DNA of 64,000 nt from a bacterium. GTDB taxonomy: Bacteria > UBP15 > UBA6099. This document shows, piece by piece, positions 46,977 through 59,600 of this stretch; the first letter of the stretch is position 1; every line of letters begins with the position of its first letter. The DNA is taken from assembly GCA_029564595.1 (NCBI GenBank), contig JAKQPS010000160.1, positions 62,001 to 126,000 of the forward strand. The letters run 5' to 3'. A program made the translations under genes and the position numbers. The notes below the pieces were generated by a model. That model was not told where the DNA came from and ran no database searches. It was given only the letters and a program-made list of their open reading frames with translations.

Positions 46977-47014
46977 GCGGGGCAACCGTTTTTTGCAAAA
47001 ACCGGTTTCCCCGC
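46977..47014 (+). other. Strong hairpin downstream of helicase
   Basis: GCGGGG and AACCG pair with CGGTT and CCCCGC around an A/T-rich loop. There is no T run directly after it; it may protect the 3' end or act on either strand. Confidence 0.5.
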
Positions 47015-47041
47015 GCCCCTTCCGAAAAAACTCTTAATAAG

Positions 47042-47082
47042 CCGATTTTGTTGAACTTCGTTCTAAATAAAATCGGTTTTTT
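47042..47082 (+). terminator. Rho-independent terminator of helicase gene
   Basis: CCGATTTT (47042-47049) pairs with AAAATCGG (47069-47076), followed by six T residues. It lies between two convergent genes. Confidence 0.7.
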
Positions 47083-47115
47083 ATTTCATGCCTAATCCGT
47101 CATTATGATTAGAAT

Positions 47116-48036
47116 TCATTGACGCAAGAGGCGCATAGCGGCGTTCAGAGTGGGGATGCCGTCGCGCGCGCCTACCGCGCCGCATGTGAGAAACGCGGCG
47201 GCGTTGGCGAATTCGCAACAGCGTTTGACGTCCCATCCGTTGAGAAGGCCATGAATGTACCCTCCGTGAAAGACATCGCCAGCGCCCGTGGTATCCACTA
47301 CGAATCCGGGTTTGGAGTAAGCTTGAATTCTGAAAGAGCCGTCGCGGGTGGCGCCGGCGCAGCCTTTTTCTCCAAGGGTGACAACCGCCGCGCGGGGGCC
47401 TGCGGCGAGGATTTTTTCACACGCCGACGCGGGACTGATTCTCGCTCCGTAGTATCTTCGGACAAACTCGTGAGAAGCTACAAAGTGGTCTACCGACGCG
47501 AAAATCTCGTCCATGCGCTCGCGGGGGCTTCCGGCGTCGATGACTGACGGGACGCCTCTGCGGCGGGCTGTTTTCAGCGCGAGTATAGCCGCGCGCGCGT
47601 CGCGCCCGTCCACATGCATGACGCGGCACTGCGGAAGAGCGGACCCGGAAACGGCGCGGGGCGGCAGAGGCAACGCTCCCGTCTGGTCCAGCGCGCACGC
47701 CCTGCTTCCCGTCGATTCGTCTATCCATACGAACGCCTTGCACGTCCGCGCTTTCTGATGCAGAACCATTCCGTCCGCGCGCACGCCGTATCTCTCAAGC
47801 TCCCGCTGGATGAAAAGCCCCTCGTGGTCGTTCCCCGCCGAGCCGATGAAGGAGCAGTTCCTTTTCCATTTAGCAAGAGCCACGAGCGCTGTGGGAACGG
47901 GCGCGCCTCCCTGCATCGTAAATTCTTTCACTGTTGTTTTTTCGTCAGGCTCTGGATACTTGCCCAGCACGCACTGATAGTCCAGCGCGCACAAACCTAT
48001 TCCCAAGCAATCAAAAACGGCTTCGTTGTTTTTCAT
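47116..48036 (-). CDS. PfkB-family carbohydrate kinase
   Basis: A 306-residue ribokinase-fold sugar or nucleoside kinase. Marks: the N-terminal GIGLCALDYQCVL and GGAPVPTALVALAKW, the GSAGNDHEG segment, and the C-terminal ATP/catalytic signature DTTGAGDVFHGGYIHGL with the catalytic Asp. It lacks features that pin the substrate (ribose, fructose, tagatose-6-P, nucleosides all remain possible). It stands before the DUF362 gene on the same strand, 39 bp apart, so the two may form an operon read from right to left. Confidence 0.85.
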   Translation of the reverse strand: MKNNEAVFDCLGIGLCALDYQCVLGKYPEPDEKTTVKEFTMQGGAPVPTALVALAKWKRNCSFIGSAGNDHEGLFIQRELERYGVRADGMVLHQKARTCKAFVWIDESTGSRACALDQTGALPLPPRAVSGSALPQCRVMHVDGRDARAAILALKTARRRGVPSVIDAGSPRERMDEIFASVDHFVASHEFVRRYYGARISPASACEKILAAGPRAAVVTLGEKGCAGATRDGSFRIQAYSKPGFVVDTTGAGDVFHGGYIHGLLNGWDVKRCCEFANAAAFLTCGAVGARDGIPTLNAAMRLLRQ

Positions 48037-48075
48037 TTAATCGCTCCGGAGAAAACCGCCAGAGGCGGGCTTCTT

Positions 48076-49218
48076 TTACTTTCTCACCATCTCGATAAGT
48101 TTGACCAGCGGCGGTTTGTTGAGCGCGACCGCGCTGTAAATGCAGAGTTCGTGGCAACAGAAACAGAGGATGCATTTATCGTTGTTGATTTTTCCGGCTT
48201 TTTCGTCGAAAGAAATGGCTCCGGCGGGGCAGACTTCGGCGCATTTGCGGCATTTGACGCACTTTTCCGGCTCGATGCGAGGGCGCACTTTCGTTAACTC
48301 GGTGAAAGGGGAGGCGAGAACGGGCATGAGCAGGAACGCGGCGGATGACGGCCTGCGGACGCGGCGGCGCACGTTCTCCAGCCGCTCGCCGAGGATATCG
48401 ATATCTTTAAGTTTGTAGGCTCCCATTCCGCGACGCCCCGCGCATTCGGTGACGGCTATCTCGCCGGGGGAGAACCCCAATGCGGCGGCGGCAAACGCGT
48501 CCAGCGCCACCGCGTCTGCCGCGCCCGCGATAAATTTCAGAGCTATCGGCTTGCCCTGACTCGGTCCAGTGCCTTCCATCCCGACTACCGCGTCCATTAT
48601 CGAAAGCGCGGGAGGCATGGCCGAATAGATGTCTGCCACAGCTTCCGCAAAATCCCTGTAGCGGGCGAACCTGTGCGCCGCCACCCTGTCCGTTGTGGCA
48701 GTCAGGCCGAACATGTTTTTCACCGCGCCCGTCATCAGCGTCTGCATGTGAGTCTTCAACTTGCAGACGTTCACAATGACGTCCACCTCGTCCAGATGCT
48801 TGGGAATATGGATGTGAGTCAGTTTTTTCGCGCCGGGGATTTCCAATTTTCTGAAGCTGTGCTTCTCGAGCGAGACCAGTTCCGCGCCAGTCTCCCGCGC
48901 CACTCTGGGCATATCGGTGGCTGTGTGCACTTTGCGGGTTCCGCCTGCGTGGAATCCGCCGGGCAGGTCGCCGAAAGAGACTGTCGCGCCGAGGTCTTGC
49001 AGCCTTCGTATGACTGCAATAAGGATCGCCGGGTGGGTTGTTACGGCTTCTTCAGGTTTTGCCGCCAGAAGCAGGTTCGGTTTGACGAACACCTTTTTGC
49101 CTCTGCCGACGAACTTCTCAAGGCCGCCGAGCAATTCCAGCGTGCCGTCGAGCGCCTTGCCGACCCGTTCGGGGGAGTAATCCTCGCACTTTGCGACAGC
49201 CACAATAGACTTTTCCAT
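48076..49218 (-). CDS. DUF362 protein with two 4Fe-4S clusters
   Basis: A 380-residue protein starting at ATG 49218 (a longer frame to 49281 adds an unlikely 21 residues). Residues ~1-300 are a DUF362 domain (VFVKPNLLLAAKPEEAVTTHP; VNVCKLKTHMQTLMTGAVKNMFG). The C-terminal ~65 residues form a 2[4Fe-4S] ferredoxin: CVKCRKCAEVCP and CILCFCCHELC. The last helix is basic. The family's function is not established; members often sit near redox or methyl-transfer enzymes. No membrane segment is evident, so it should be cytoplasmic. Divergent from the crotonase gene. Confidence 0.85.
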   Translation of the reverse strand: MEKSIVAVAKCEDYSPERVGKALDGTLELLGGLEKFVGRGKKVFVKPNLLLAAKPEEAVTTHPAILIAVIRRLQDLGATVSFGDLPGGFHAGGTRKVHTATDMPRVARETGAELVSLEKHSFRKLEIPGAKKLTHIHIPKHLDEVDVIVNVCKLKTHMQTLMTGAVKNMFGLTATTDRVAAHRFARYRDFAEAVADIYSAMPPALSIMDAVVGMEGTGPSQGKPIALKFIAGAADAVALDAFAAAALGFSPGEIAVTECAGRRGMGAYKLKDIDILGERLENVRRRVRRPSSAAFLLMPVLASPFTELTKVRPRIEPEKCVKCRKCAEVCPAGAISFDEKAGKINNDKCILCFCCHELCIYSAVALNKPPLVKLIEMVRK

Positions 49219-49383
49219 GCCGTAAATTCTAACAGAGCGGAAGCGCGGATGAAACATTTGAAAAAAAAGGGTTGGACGCAAGGCGGGCGCTTTGACTTTT
49301 GACCTTGCCCGGCGCTAGAATCGAGACGTTTCGCAGCCTGAAAAAGGCGGACCAAACAAATAACCGGAAGGAGAAAAATACTA

Positions 49384-50154
49384 ATGGAATACAAGAATCT
49401 GATTGCTGAAAAGAAAAGCGGATACGGGCAGATCACGTTGAACAGGCCGCCGGTGAACGCGCTGAGCGGGGATTTGGTGGTCGAGATAGGCGCGGCGATA
49501 GACGAGTTTGCGGCCGACGCCGAAATCCGTTCGATAGTCATCACCGGGGCCGGGGAGAAGGCGTTCTGCGCCGGGGCGGACCTCAAGGCCGGGTTCGGAG
49601 ACAATCCGGACACGTTCGTGAAGCGCGGGCAGGACACGTTTCTGAAGGTGGAAACGTGCGGCAAGCCTGTCATCGCGGCGATAAACGGCATCACTCTCGG
49701 AGGCGGTTGCGAATTGGCTCTCTCCTGCACCTTCAGGGTCATCGCTGAAAACGCCATCATCGGGCTTCCCGAATCCAATCTCGGAATAATTCCCGGCTAC
49801 GGCGGCACGCAAAGGCTTTCCCGCCTCGTCGGCAAATCCAAGTCGCTCCACATGATGATTTTCGGCCAACACATTAAGGCTGAAGAAGCGGTGGCGATAG
49901 GTCTGTGCGACAAGCTTTGCGCGCCCGGCAAGGCGCTTGAGGAAGCGGTCGCGCTGGCCGAACTGGCCGCTACTCGCTCTCCCATTGCGACTCGCTCCAT
50001 TCTCGATTCCGTCAACAGGGGCGTCGAGACGGACATCCAGTCCGGACTCGACATAGAGCGCGCGAATTTCCTCGTGGCGCTTGCTTCCGGCGACGCCCGC
50101 GAGGGCATTTCAGCCTTCTTGGAAAAGCGCAAGGCCGAATTCAAGGGCGTCTGA
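49384..50154 (+). CDS. Enoyl-CoA hydratase/isomerase family protein
   Basis: A 256-residue crotonase. AAGGAG precedes ATG 49384. The oxyanion-hole and CoA-binding blocks are present: AFCAGADLKAG (~60-70) and AAINGITLGGGCELALSC (~98-115). Both catalytic glutamates of enoyl-CoA hydratase appear (GGGCELA and GLPESNLGIIPGYGGTQRL), so hydratase activity on short-chain enoyl-CoA is likely. No other beta-oxidation gene lies near, so the pathway is not fixed. Confidence 0.9.
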   Translation: MEYKNLIAEKKSGYGQITLNRPPVNALSGDLVVEIGAAIDEFAADAEIRSIVITGAGEKAFCAGADLKAGFGDNPDTFVKRGQDTFLKVETCGKPVIAAINGITLGGGCELALSCTFRVIAENAIIGLPESNLGIIPGYGGTQRLSRLVGKSKSLHMMIFGQHIKAEEAVAIGLCDKLCAPGKALEEAVALAELAATRSPIATRSILDSVNRGVETDIQSGLDIERANFLVALASGDAREGISAFLEKRKAEFKGV

Positions 50155-50192
50155 GGCGGGACGACTTAAAAATCAATCAAAACAAGCCAAAG

Positions 50193-50225
50193 TGTGGCAT
50201 TTAGGTCACATGCGATGTGGCATTT
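50193..50225 (+). promoter_or_regulatory. Candidate activator (enhancer) site
   Basis: TGTGGCATTT occurs at 50193-50202 and 50216-50225, 23 bp apart, and CACAT-GCG-ATGTG (50207-50219) forms an inverted repeat between them. The position, about 110-140 bp upstream of the -24/-12 promoter, is usual for sigma-54 activators. Confidence 0.4.
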
Positions 50226-50333
50226 TTGTCAATTAGTTGTCTCAAAATAGCTGTTTTAAATCGATACTGATTTAAAAAGGCGAGAAAACAGCGCGTTTTT
50301 TATTTTTGTATTTTTATGGCAAGTGGCATAAAT

Positions 50334-50349
50334 ATTGCATGATACTTAT
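50334..50349 (+). promoter_or_regulatory. Sigma-54-type (-24/-12) promoter
   Basis: TGGCATAAATATTGCA matches the TGGCAY-R-N4-TTGCW consensus exactly, with correct spacing. Expected start near 50361, about 250 nt before the giant gene. Confidence 0.6.
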
Positions 50350-50506
50350 TTTGCGTGGGGTTTTCTGTCAACCGACTTGCTGTGAAATTGATTATCGCAT
50401 AGTTGAATATGTTGTAAAGACGGTAACGCGGGATGAAAAGGCGCATATTTAGGATTAGTAAAATATATGAATAGAATAAATATCACATTGCAATGATGGA
50501 GGAACT

Positions 50507-50545
50507 ATGGTAAAATTTTCAAACCGATTGAGACTTTTTTATTAA
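50507..50545 (+). CDS. 12-codon leader frame
   Basis: GGAGG lies five bases before ATG 50507, which opens a 12-codon frame (MVKFSNRLRLFY) ending in TAA. It lies between the sigma-54-type promoter and the giant gene. It may be a leader peptide or chance; there is no homology evidence. Confidence 0.3.
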   Translation: MVKFSNRLRLFY

Positions 50546-50612
50546 CAATTATGGGATTTTCGGCTAAGAGAACAGCATTGAAACAAATCCATTTGAAAAG
50601 GGCGATTTTGAT

Positions 50613-53600
50613 ATGAGAAGACATTTTATTGTCTTGTTGTTAATGTTGGGAGCTTTGACAATATGCTGCGGAGGGGCGTTTGCGGCTGATTGCACGAGCG
50701 TCGGGGCCGGGCCGGGGGATATCTGCATAGTATTGCAGGACGAGCTTGGCAACCCCATCGCCGGGGATGTCGATACGGTAGTGGAATTTTTAACCGAGGG
50801 CAGCGACGGCTCGCTGTCTAATCCCAATGTGCAATTTGATTTGTATGACGGACATGCGAACGATTCGAGCGGAAGCCCGGCTGACGGAGTGATACTTGTC
50901 ACCGCAGCGCAGCTTGCATCGTGGAACGCGTTCAATTTTGGGAATCCCGCGCCTTATGACTGGCGGATTTCGGTGACCTCAGCGTCTGGTTTCGTAAAGT
51001 ATCCGGCGGAAGATTTATTCTACAGTCAGGCGGCAGTGAACACGGCGAGCTCCGACCCGATTCAGCTTGAATACTCGTTGCATGTGTCGTTGGTGGACGA
51101 GCTTGGAGCGCCGATAGATTCCGGAGGCGGGCAGATAGAGATTACGGGGTTCGCGGCTTGCAACGGGACATATCGAGATGGCGTTCCGGGGGAAGACAAC
51201 GACGGGGTGGAGGACGGCGAGATATACGTTCTGTGTCCGGTTGTGAATCCCACCGCGATAGGGGTGGAAGTTACGGCGGACGGTTTCACTGATTTTGACA
51301 TCCCGGCGGTTGTGATAAGCAGGGACTCGCAGGCTCTGGAAACGACCTCGCAACAATACACTCTAAAAATCAATTCTGGAGATATCGAAGATTTTCTGGC
51401 TAACACGATAACGCCTGCCGATGCCGCCGATGTGAGCGGCTGGTTCACGGAATCAACGACGGCAGTGGCAAAGGCGCTTGTGGACGGCGGAGACGTGTAT
51501 ATAGCGGCGGACGGCGCGGGCGATCTGACGATCAGGTATCCGGGCTATCTGGAAAAGACGATAGCTGTGACTCCGGTGACGACGGCGCAGACGACTGTGG
51601 CGTACACCGGGGCGGACGGGCTGGATTATCAGATAGTGGTGAATTACGGCGGCGGCAACGTGGAGGACGAGCTTGGCGGCGCGCTAGGGTTCGACGCGGC
51701 GGACGCGTTTGTGGTGTCGGCGACATGCGGCGGGGCGGTTATCCCGCACACGGCGGCTGATGACGGGGCGGCGTGGTATATAGCGCCTGAGACGGCTCCG
51801 GGCGCGTTGTATGTGACGATATCGAGAGCGGGGTATGTTGACACCTGCGACAATTCGACCGTGACGACTACGTGGACGGCGGCGGATTCTCCCGCGTTTG
51901 AACCGGGAGACAGCGACGGACTGCCGTTTACTGTGAAAGTTGTCGTGGAAGACGAGCTTGGAAATGCGATAACGGGCGCGACGGCTGTGATAACCGGAGG
52001 GGAAACGGCGATAGACGGCGGGCTGGGCGACGGCGACGGGATGGCGGACGGAGTCATATATATCGCACAGGATCCAGCCGCGCTCGGCGCGGGTCCGCAT
52101 GAGATAACTGTGTCAAAAGCCGCATCGGGATTCATCGAATGGGCAGACGCGACTAAGACGATTAGCGCGACCGCGCAAACAGAATATACGACGGCAAACG
52201 AATATACGGTGAAAGTATCGGCTCTGGAAGACGAGTTAGGTAACACGCTGACGGGAGCGACGGTGACGTCGGGCGCGGGCGGCGCGGTGGCCTGCGTGGA
52301 GCCAGCGGCGCCGGACGGCAGTTACTATTGCGCTGTGCCGGATGGCGAAACATCTGAAGTTACGGCGGCGATGCCGGGATATATCGAAAACACGGCTGCC
52401 ACGCTGGGCGGAGCGGACGAAGACGGAGCGCAGATTGTTCAGGACATGAGCGACGGAACGGGAAGCGAGTTGCTCTTCACAGTAATGGTATCGGCTCTGG
52501 AAGACGAACTTGGGAACACGCTGACGGGCGCGACGGTGACGTCGGGCGCGGGCGGGGGGGTGGCTTGCGTCGAACCTGCGGTCGCGGACGGCAGTTATTA
52601 TTGCGCGGTTCCGGACGGAGAGACATCAGCAGTCACAGCGGCAAAAACAGGCTACATAACGAACACTGCGGCGACGCTCGGAGGAGCCGCCGAGGCAGGC
52701 CCGCAGTTGACGCAGGACATGAGCGACGGCAGCGGAGACGAACTCTTATTCACAGTTAAGGTTGACCCGGTTGAAGACGAACTAGGGAACACGCTGACGG
52801 GCGCGACGGTGACGTCGGGCGCGGGCGGGGCGGTGGCCTGCGTCGAACCGACTATAGCGGACGGTTCGTACTATTGCGCGGTTCCCGATGGAGAGACATC
52901 GGCTATTGTCGCCTCAATTTCAGGTTATATCGCTGGCGGCGCGGCGGACAACGGATCGGCGGACGAAGACGGCGCTCAGGTTGTTCAGGACATGAGCGAC
53001 GGCAGCGGAGACGAACTTCTATACACTTTAAAAATACCTGATTTGCAGAACGAAATCGGCGACACTCTGCTCGGGGCGACAGTGACTTCGGGCACGGGCG
53101 GAGCTGTGGCCTGCGACGAACCTGCCGCGCCGGACGGCAGTTACTATTGCGCTGTTCCGAACGGGCAGACGACGGCAGTGACAGCCGCGCTCGATGGATA
53201 CATCACGCGCGCCGCGACGACGGTCGGCAACGCGGACGAGGGCGGCGCGCAACTTGAACAGATTATGACGGACGGCAGCGGCAAGGAACTGCTGTTCACG
53301 GTCAAGGCGACTATTGAGAACGAAGTGGGCGACACGATAACGGGGGCGACAGTGAATTCCGGCGCGGGCGCGGCGGTGGCGTGCCTCGAAGAAGCCGCGC
53401 CGGACGGCAACTATTACTGCGCGGTTCCAAACGGCGAGACATCCGAGGTCATCGCGTCGTTCGGCGGATATGTGACGAGGACGGCGGCCACAGTGGGGAA
53501 CGCGAATGTGGGCGGCTCTCAACATGTTCAGAATATGACGGACGGCAGCGGCAAAGAATTGCTTTTCACAGTAAAAATTTCTCCGCTGCAAAATGAGATA

Positions 53601-56600
53601 GGCGGAACCCTGACGGGGGCGACGGTGACGTCGGGCGCTGGCGGAGCGATCCCCTGCGTGGAGGAATCGGTTCCTGACGGCAACTATTTTTGTCCCGTCC
53701 CCAATGGCCAGACATCGAATGTCACGGCTGTAAAGTCGGGTTACATAACAGGAACTTCGCTCGGATTGGGCAATGCCGCAGAGGCCGGCCCGCAACTTAT
53801 GCACGACATGTCGATGGGTTCGGGCAACGAACTGTTGTTCACTGTCGTGGTGACAACGCTGGAAAACGAAGTAGGAGCCACTGTCAACGCGGCGACGGTG
53901 GCGTCGGGCGCGGGCGCGGCGGTGACATGTTCACAGAAGGCTGTCCCGGACGGGAACTACTATTGCGCGGTTCCGAGCGGAGAAACTTCCGAGGTTGTCG
54001 CCGGCAAATCGGGATATGTGAATAGAACAAAGGTCTCGATTGGCAACGCGGCGGCGGGTGGGCCGCAGCGCATTCATGATATGACGGACGGGTCAGGCAG
54101 CGAACTGCTCTTTACGGTTAAGGTTTCGACGCTTGAAGACGAGATAGGAAACACTCTGACGGGCGCGACTATAAGGTCGGGAGATTTGGCGGACATAGTG
54201 TGCGTTGAGGAAACCGCGCCGGACGGGAACTATTTCTGCGCGGTTCCGGACGGTCAGTCCTCGGCGGTGGTCGCCGCTAAATCGGGATATGTGACGGAGA
54301 ACGCGGCGACGCTGGGCGCGGCTGCGGCGGCGGGGCCGCAGCGCATTCATGACATGACGGACGGCAGTGGCGGCGAGTTGCTATTTACCGTCAAAGTGAC
54401 ATTGCTCGAAGACGAGCTTGGAAACTTGCAGACTGGCGCGGCGGTGACGTCCGGGACGGGCGGCGCGGTCGTGTGCGTCGAGGATGGCGTCCCTGACGGC
54501 AGCTACTACTGCGCAGTTCCCAGCGGCCAGACTTCTGAAGTGGCAGCATTAGTGGACGGATACGCAAAGAGAACGGCTGCGACTCTGGGAAACGCCTCGG
54601 CGTCAGGCCCGCAGCGCGAACAGATAATGAGCGACGGGACGGGAAAGGAACTGCTGTTCACCGTCAAGGCGACGCTGGAGGATGAGCTTGGAAATGTGAT
54701 AACCGGGGCGACGGTGACATCCGGCGCTGGCGGAGCGATTGCCTGCGCCGAGGACGCGGCTCCCGACGGCAACTACTATTGCGCGGTTCCGTGGGGGCAG
54801 ACTTCCGCGGTGTCGGCGGCAAGCGCCGGATATGTGACATCGACGGCTGTCTCCCTCGGCAACGCTTCGGACGCTTCGCAACTTCTTCAGAACATGACGG
54901 AGGGGACGGCGGGCGAACTGCTGTTCACCGTCAAAGTGTCCGCGCTTGAAAACGAGTTGGGCGACACGATAACAGGGGCAACGGTGACATCCGGCGCGGG
55001 CGGCGCGATTGCCTGCGACGAACCCGCAGTCGCAGATGGCAGCTATTATTGCGCGGTTCCCGACGGTGAGACGTCGGCAGTCACCGCAGTTTACGCCGGG
55101 TATATCACGGGCGCGGCGGGCACGCTTGGCGCGGCGGCTGAGGCGGGGCCTCAACTGATTCAGGATATGAGCGCGGGCACGGCGGGCGAACTCCAGTTCA
55201 CAGTGATAGTCTCCGCGCTGGAAGACGAGCTGGGCAACACGATAACGGGAGCTACGGTGACATCCGGAGCGGGCGGGGCAGTCGGCTGCGTCGAGCCTGC
55301 AGTCGCCGACGGCAGCTACTATTGCGCGGTTCCGAACGCCGAGACGTCCGCAACGACCGCGGCGAAAACAGGATATATCACAGGAGTCGCGGTAGATATA
55401 GGCAACGCGTCGGCGGCGGGGCCGCAGCGCTCTCAGGACATGAGCGCGGGAATGGCGGGGGAACTCCAGTTCACAGTGATGGTTTCCGCGTTGGAAGACG
55501 AACTGGGCAATCCTCTTACAGGCGCGACGGTGACGTCGGGCGCGGGCGGGGCGGTGGCATGCGTCGAGCCTGCCGCGCCGGACGGCAGTTACTATTGCGC
55601 GGTTCCCGACGGGGCGACATCGGACGTCACGGCGGCAAAGGCGGGATATGTGACGGGAACGTCCACCGGACTCGGCAACGCCAACGAAAGCGGCGCGCAG
55701 CTTAGCCACGACATGAGCGACGGAACCGGCGGCGAGCTGCTTTTCACAGTCAAAGTGACCGCGCTTGAAAACGAGGTGGGCGACACGCTGACAGGCGCGA
55801 CGGTGACATCTGGAGCTGGCGGCGCGGTCGCTTGCGTCGAGGACGCGGTTCCAGACGGCAGCTACTACTGCGCGGTTCCGAACGGCGGCACATCCGCCGT
55901 AACAGCGGCGATCACGGGGCATGTGACCGGAACAGTGGCGAGCGCGGGCGCTGCGGACGAGAGCGGAATACAGATTGAACAAGACCTTAGCGACAGCAGC
56001 GGCGACGAGCTTCTGCTGACATTAAAAGTGACGCTGGAGGATGAACTCAGCAACCCGCTGACGGGCGCGGCTGTTACGTCCGGCGCGGGCGGCGCGGTCG
56101 CTTGCGTCGAGGACGCGGTTCCGGACGGCAGCTATTACTGCGCGGTTCCGGACGGAGAGACGACGGCGACCGAGGCTTCTCTGGGCGGATATGTGACGAT
56201 GACAGCGCTGACGCTCGGCGGAGCCGCCGAGGCCGGCCCGCAACTTGTTCAGAACATGGTCGCCGGAACGGGCGAAGAGCTTCCGTATACAGTGAAAGTT
56301 TCCATGCTTGAAGACGAGCTTGGCAACCCGATAACGGGCGCGACGGTGACTTCCGGCGCGGGCGGCGCGATCGTCTGCGTTGAGCCTTCGGTTCCGGACG
56401 GCAGCTACTACTGCGCGGTTCCGGACGGAGAAACGTCGGCGGTGACCGCTTCGCTGGCGGGCTATGTCACGGCGACGGCGGGCACTCTTGGAAACGCGGA
56501 CGAAAGCGGCGCGCCGCTCGTTCAGGATATGAGCGCGGGAACGGCGGGCGAACTGCTGTTCACCGTTAAGGTCTCCGCGCTCGAAGACGAGCTTGCAAAC

Positions 56601-59600
56601 CCGCTGACGGGCGCGACGGCGACGTCGGGCGCGGGCGGCGCGGTGGCGTGCGTCGAGCCTGCGGTCGCCGACGGCAGCTATTATTGCGCGGTTCCCGACA
56701 GCGAGATATCGGATGTTTCGGCGGCGAAATCAGGATATATAACAGGCGGAGCGACGGGGTTGGCCGTTGCAAGCGAGAGCGGCCCGCAGCGCGAACATGA
56801 CATGAGCGACGGAACCGGAAACGAACTTCAATTCACAGTCATAGTGTCCGCGCTTGAAGACGAAACAGGCAACGCTCTGATGGGCGCGACGGTGACGTCC
56901 GGCACAAGCGGGGCGGTGGCATGCGTAGAGCCTGCCGCGCCCGACGGAAGTTACTACTGCGCGGTTCCGGACGGCGAGACGTCCGACGCAACGGCGTCGA
57001 TAGCAGGATATGTGACAGGAACATCTACCGGACTTGGCAATGCCGACGAAAGCGGGGCGCAACTCGACCACGACATGAGCGACGGTTCCGGCGGCGAGCT
57101 TCTATACACAGTCAAAGTCTCCACGCTCGAGAACGAAGTAGGCGACACGCTGATCGGCGCGACGGTGACATCCGGCGCGGGCGGCGCGATAGCTTGCGTT
57201 GAGGACATCGTTCCCGACGGCAATTACTTCTGCGCAGTTCCCGACGGCGAAACATCCGCTGTCACGGCGGCAATCGCGGGACACGTGACGCGGACCGCCG
57301 CGACAATGGGAGCGGCGGACGAAGGCGGCGCGCAGCTTGTTCAGGATATGAGCGACGGCAGCGGCGATGAAATGCTGTTCACCGTGAAAGTCGCGCTTGA
57401 AGACGAGGTTGGCGGAGCGGTGACAGGAGCCACGGTGTCGTCCGGCGACGGCGCGCTGGTCGCCTGCGTGGAAGACATCGTACCCGACGGCTTCTATTAC
57501 TGCGCTGTTCCCGATGCGGAGTCTTCCGAGGTGGAAGCGGCGGCGGCAGGATATATAACGACTACTGCGGCGACAGCAGGCCCCGCCGACGAAAACGGTT
57601 CTCAAATAGTTCAGAGCCTTGTGGACGGCAGCGGCGAAGAAATGCTGTTCACGGTCAAACTAACAATACTTGAAGATGAACTCGGCAACACGCTCACTGG
57701 AGCGGCGGTGACATCCGGCGCTGGCGGCGCGGTCGCCTGTGTCGAGGACGTCGTTCCCGATGGAGCCTATTATTGCGCCGTGCCGAACGGCGAGACGTCC
57801 GCGATGGCGGCGGCAAAGACCGGATTCATCACAGGCGGCGCGGCGGACAACGGCAATGCCGACGAAAACGGAGTTCAGGTTCTTCAGGACATGAGCGACG
57901 ACACGGGCGACGAGCTTCTGTTCACAGTCATGCTGACCGTGCTCGAAGACGAACTAGGCAACCCGCTGATGGGCGCGACGGTGACATCCGGAACCGGCGG
58001 CGCGATTGCCTGCGTCGAACCGGCGGTAGCGGACGGCAGCTATTTCTGCGCTGTTCCAGATGGCGAAACATCCGATGTGACGGCTGCGAAGACAGGCTTC
58101 ATAACAGGCGGAGCGTCGGGATTGTTGGCGGCGGCGGAAGCGGGGCCACAGCGCGCTCATGACATGAGCGACGGCACGGGAGACGAACTTCTCTTTACGG
58201 TTAAAGTGACGGCTCTTGAAGACGAACTCGGCGCCACGCTGACAGGCGCGACTGTTACGTCCGGAACAGGCGGCTTGATTGCTTGCCTCGAACCCGCAAT
58301 CGTGGACGGCAGCTATTTCTGCGCCGTTCCCAATGGCGAAACGTCTGCCGTCACGGCGGCGCTGGACGGTTACATAACCCACACCGCAGCCACCCTCGGC
58401 GGCGCGGACGAAAACGGCGCGCAACTCGAACAGGACATGAGCGACGCAACCGGCGACGAACTTCTGTTCACCGTCAAGGCGTCCGTGGAAGATGAACTTG
58501 GCAACACGCTCACCGGCGCGACGGTGACTTCCGGAACAGGCGGCGCGACCGCATGTCTTGAAGACGGCGTCCCGGACGGTTTCTATTATTGCGCGGTTCC
58601 GAACGGCGAGACTTCAGCCGTGACCGCGGCGCTCATCGGCTATATCACATCGACCAGAACATCGGCGGGCAACGTGAACGTCGGCGGTTCTCAAATACTT
58701 CAGGATATGACGGACGGCAGCGGAGATGAGTTGCTGTACGTCATAAGAATAGACGCCGCGCAGGAGGAACTCGGAAACGCGGTGGACATAGAAGTTGGAG
58801 ACGTCGCGACGCTGTACAACACGGCGGGATGCTCCGGCCTCGAAGCGCCGCTGGACCCGCCCGCGTATGACGCGGCGACGGAAGCGTGGTATATCCGCAT
58901 CGCTCCCGGCTCGTATTACGCCAACTTGAGCAAGACGGGATACGTGGACGCATGCGACGCGACGACAGTCGCGGCGGCGGCGGCCGGGCCTCAGGCGATA
59001 CCCACTTTCACTCTGGCAGGCGGGGATCCTTTGAGGTACGGACTGAAAGTGAAGGTTTACGACGAATACGACAGGCCGATAACGAACGCGACTCTAACTC
59101 ACGGCGGCCTTCCGCCCGTTCACGAGAACATCGGCGTGGAGGCGAACACTTATTACTTCGACACTGCGGGAGCCGCGGGCCTAGTCGTTTCGAAAGAGGG
59201 ATACCAGACTATAAATCAGACGACCGCCGGAAGAACCACCGAACCGGGCGGCGGCGCGATTAAACAGACTTCGCTCACTCTCACCGGCAAGTCGAGCGGG
59301 AGCTTGGAAGACGGCGACATCGCGGCGATTCCCGCCGGGACTGTCGAAACGCGCAACGGGCTTCGCCTGCTCAACAACGTGAAACTCACTCTTCAGTACG
59401 ACAACGGAGTCGATTCCGGCGGCCTGCTCGGCCTCGGCAGCCTGACCAACTTCTATTTCCTTTCGGCGACAGGCTCCCGCGTCATCCCGTCCGCTTTCAT
59501 TGAGGTCGATCCTGTCAATCTGCCCGGCGAGTACCATTTCAGAGTTCCCGGCACGACCGCAAGCGTTCAGGTCAAGGACGTCGATTACAACGAAAACCCG

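Larger units (their letters stand above)
50155..50612. other. AT-rich control region of the giant repeat protein
   Basis: A markedly AT-rich stretch inside GC-rich chromosome, holding the candidate enhancer repeats, a sigma-54-type promoter and a 12-codon leader frame, all listed separately. No larger gene is seen. Confidence 0.6.

Noticed and set aside
52224-58757. Repeat block as CRISPR or satellite DNA
   Set aside because: The 273-bp units stay in one reading frame with conserved protein motifs, so they are coding repeats.
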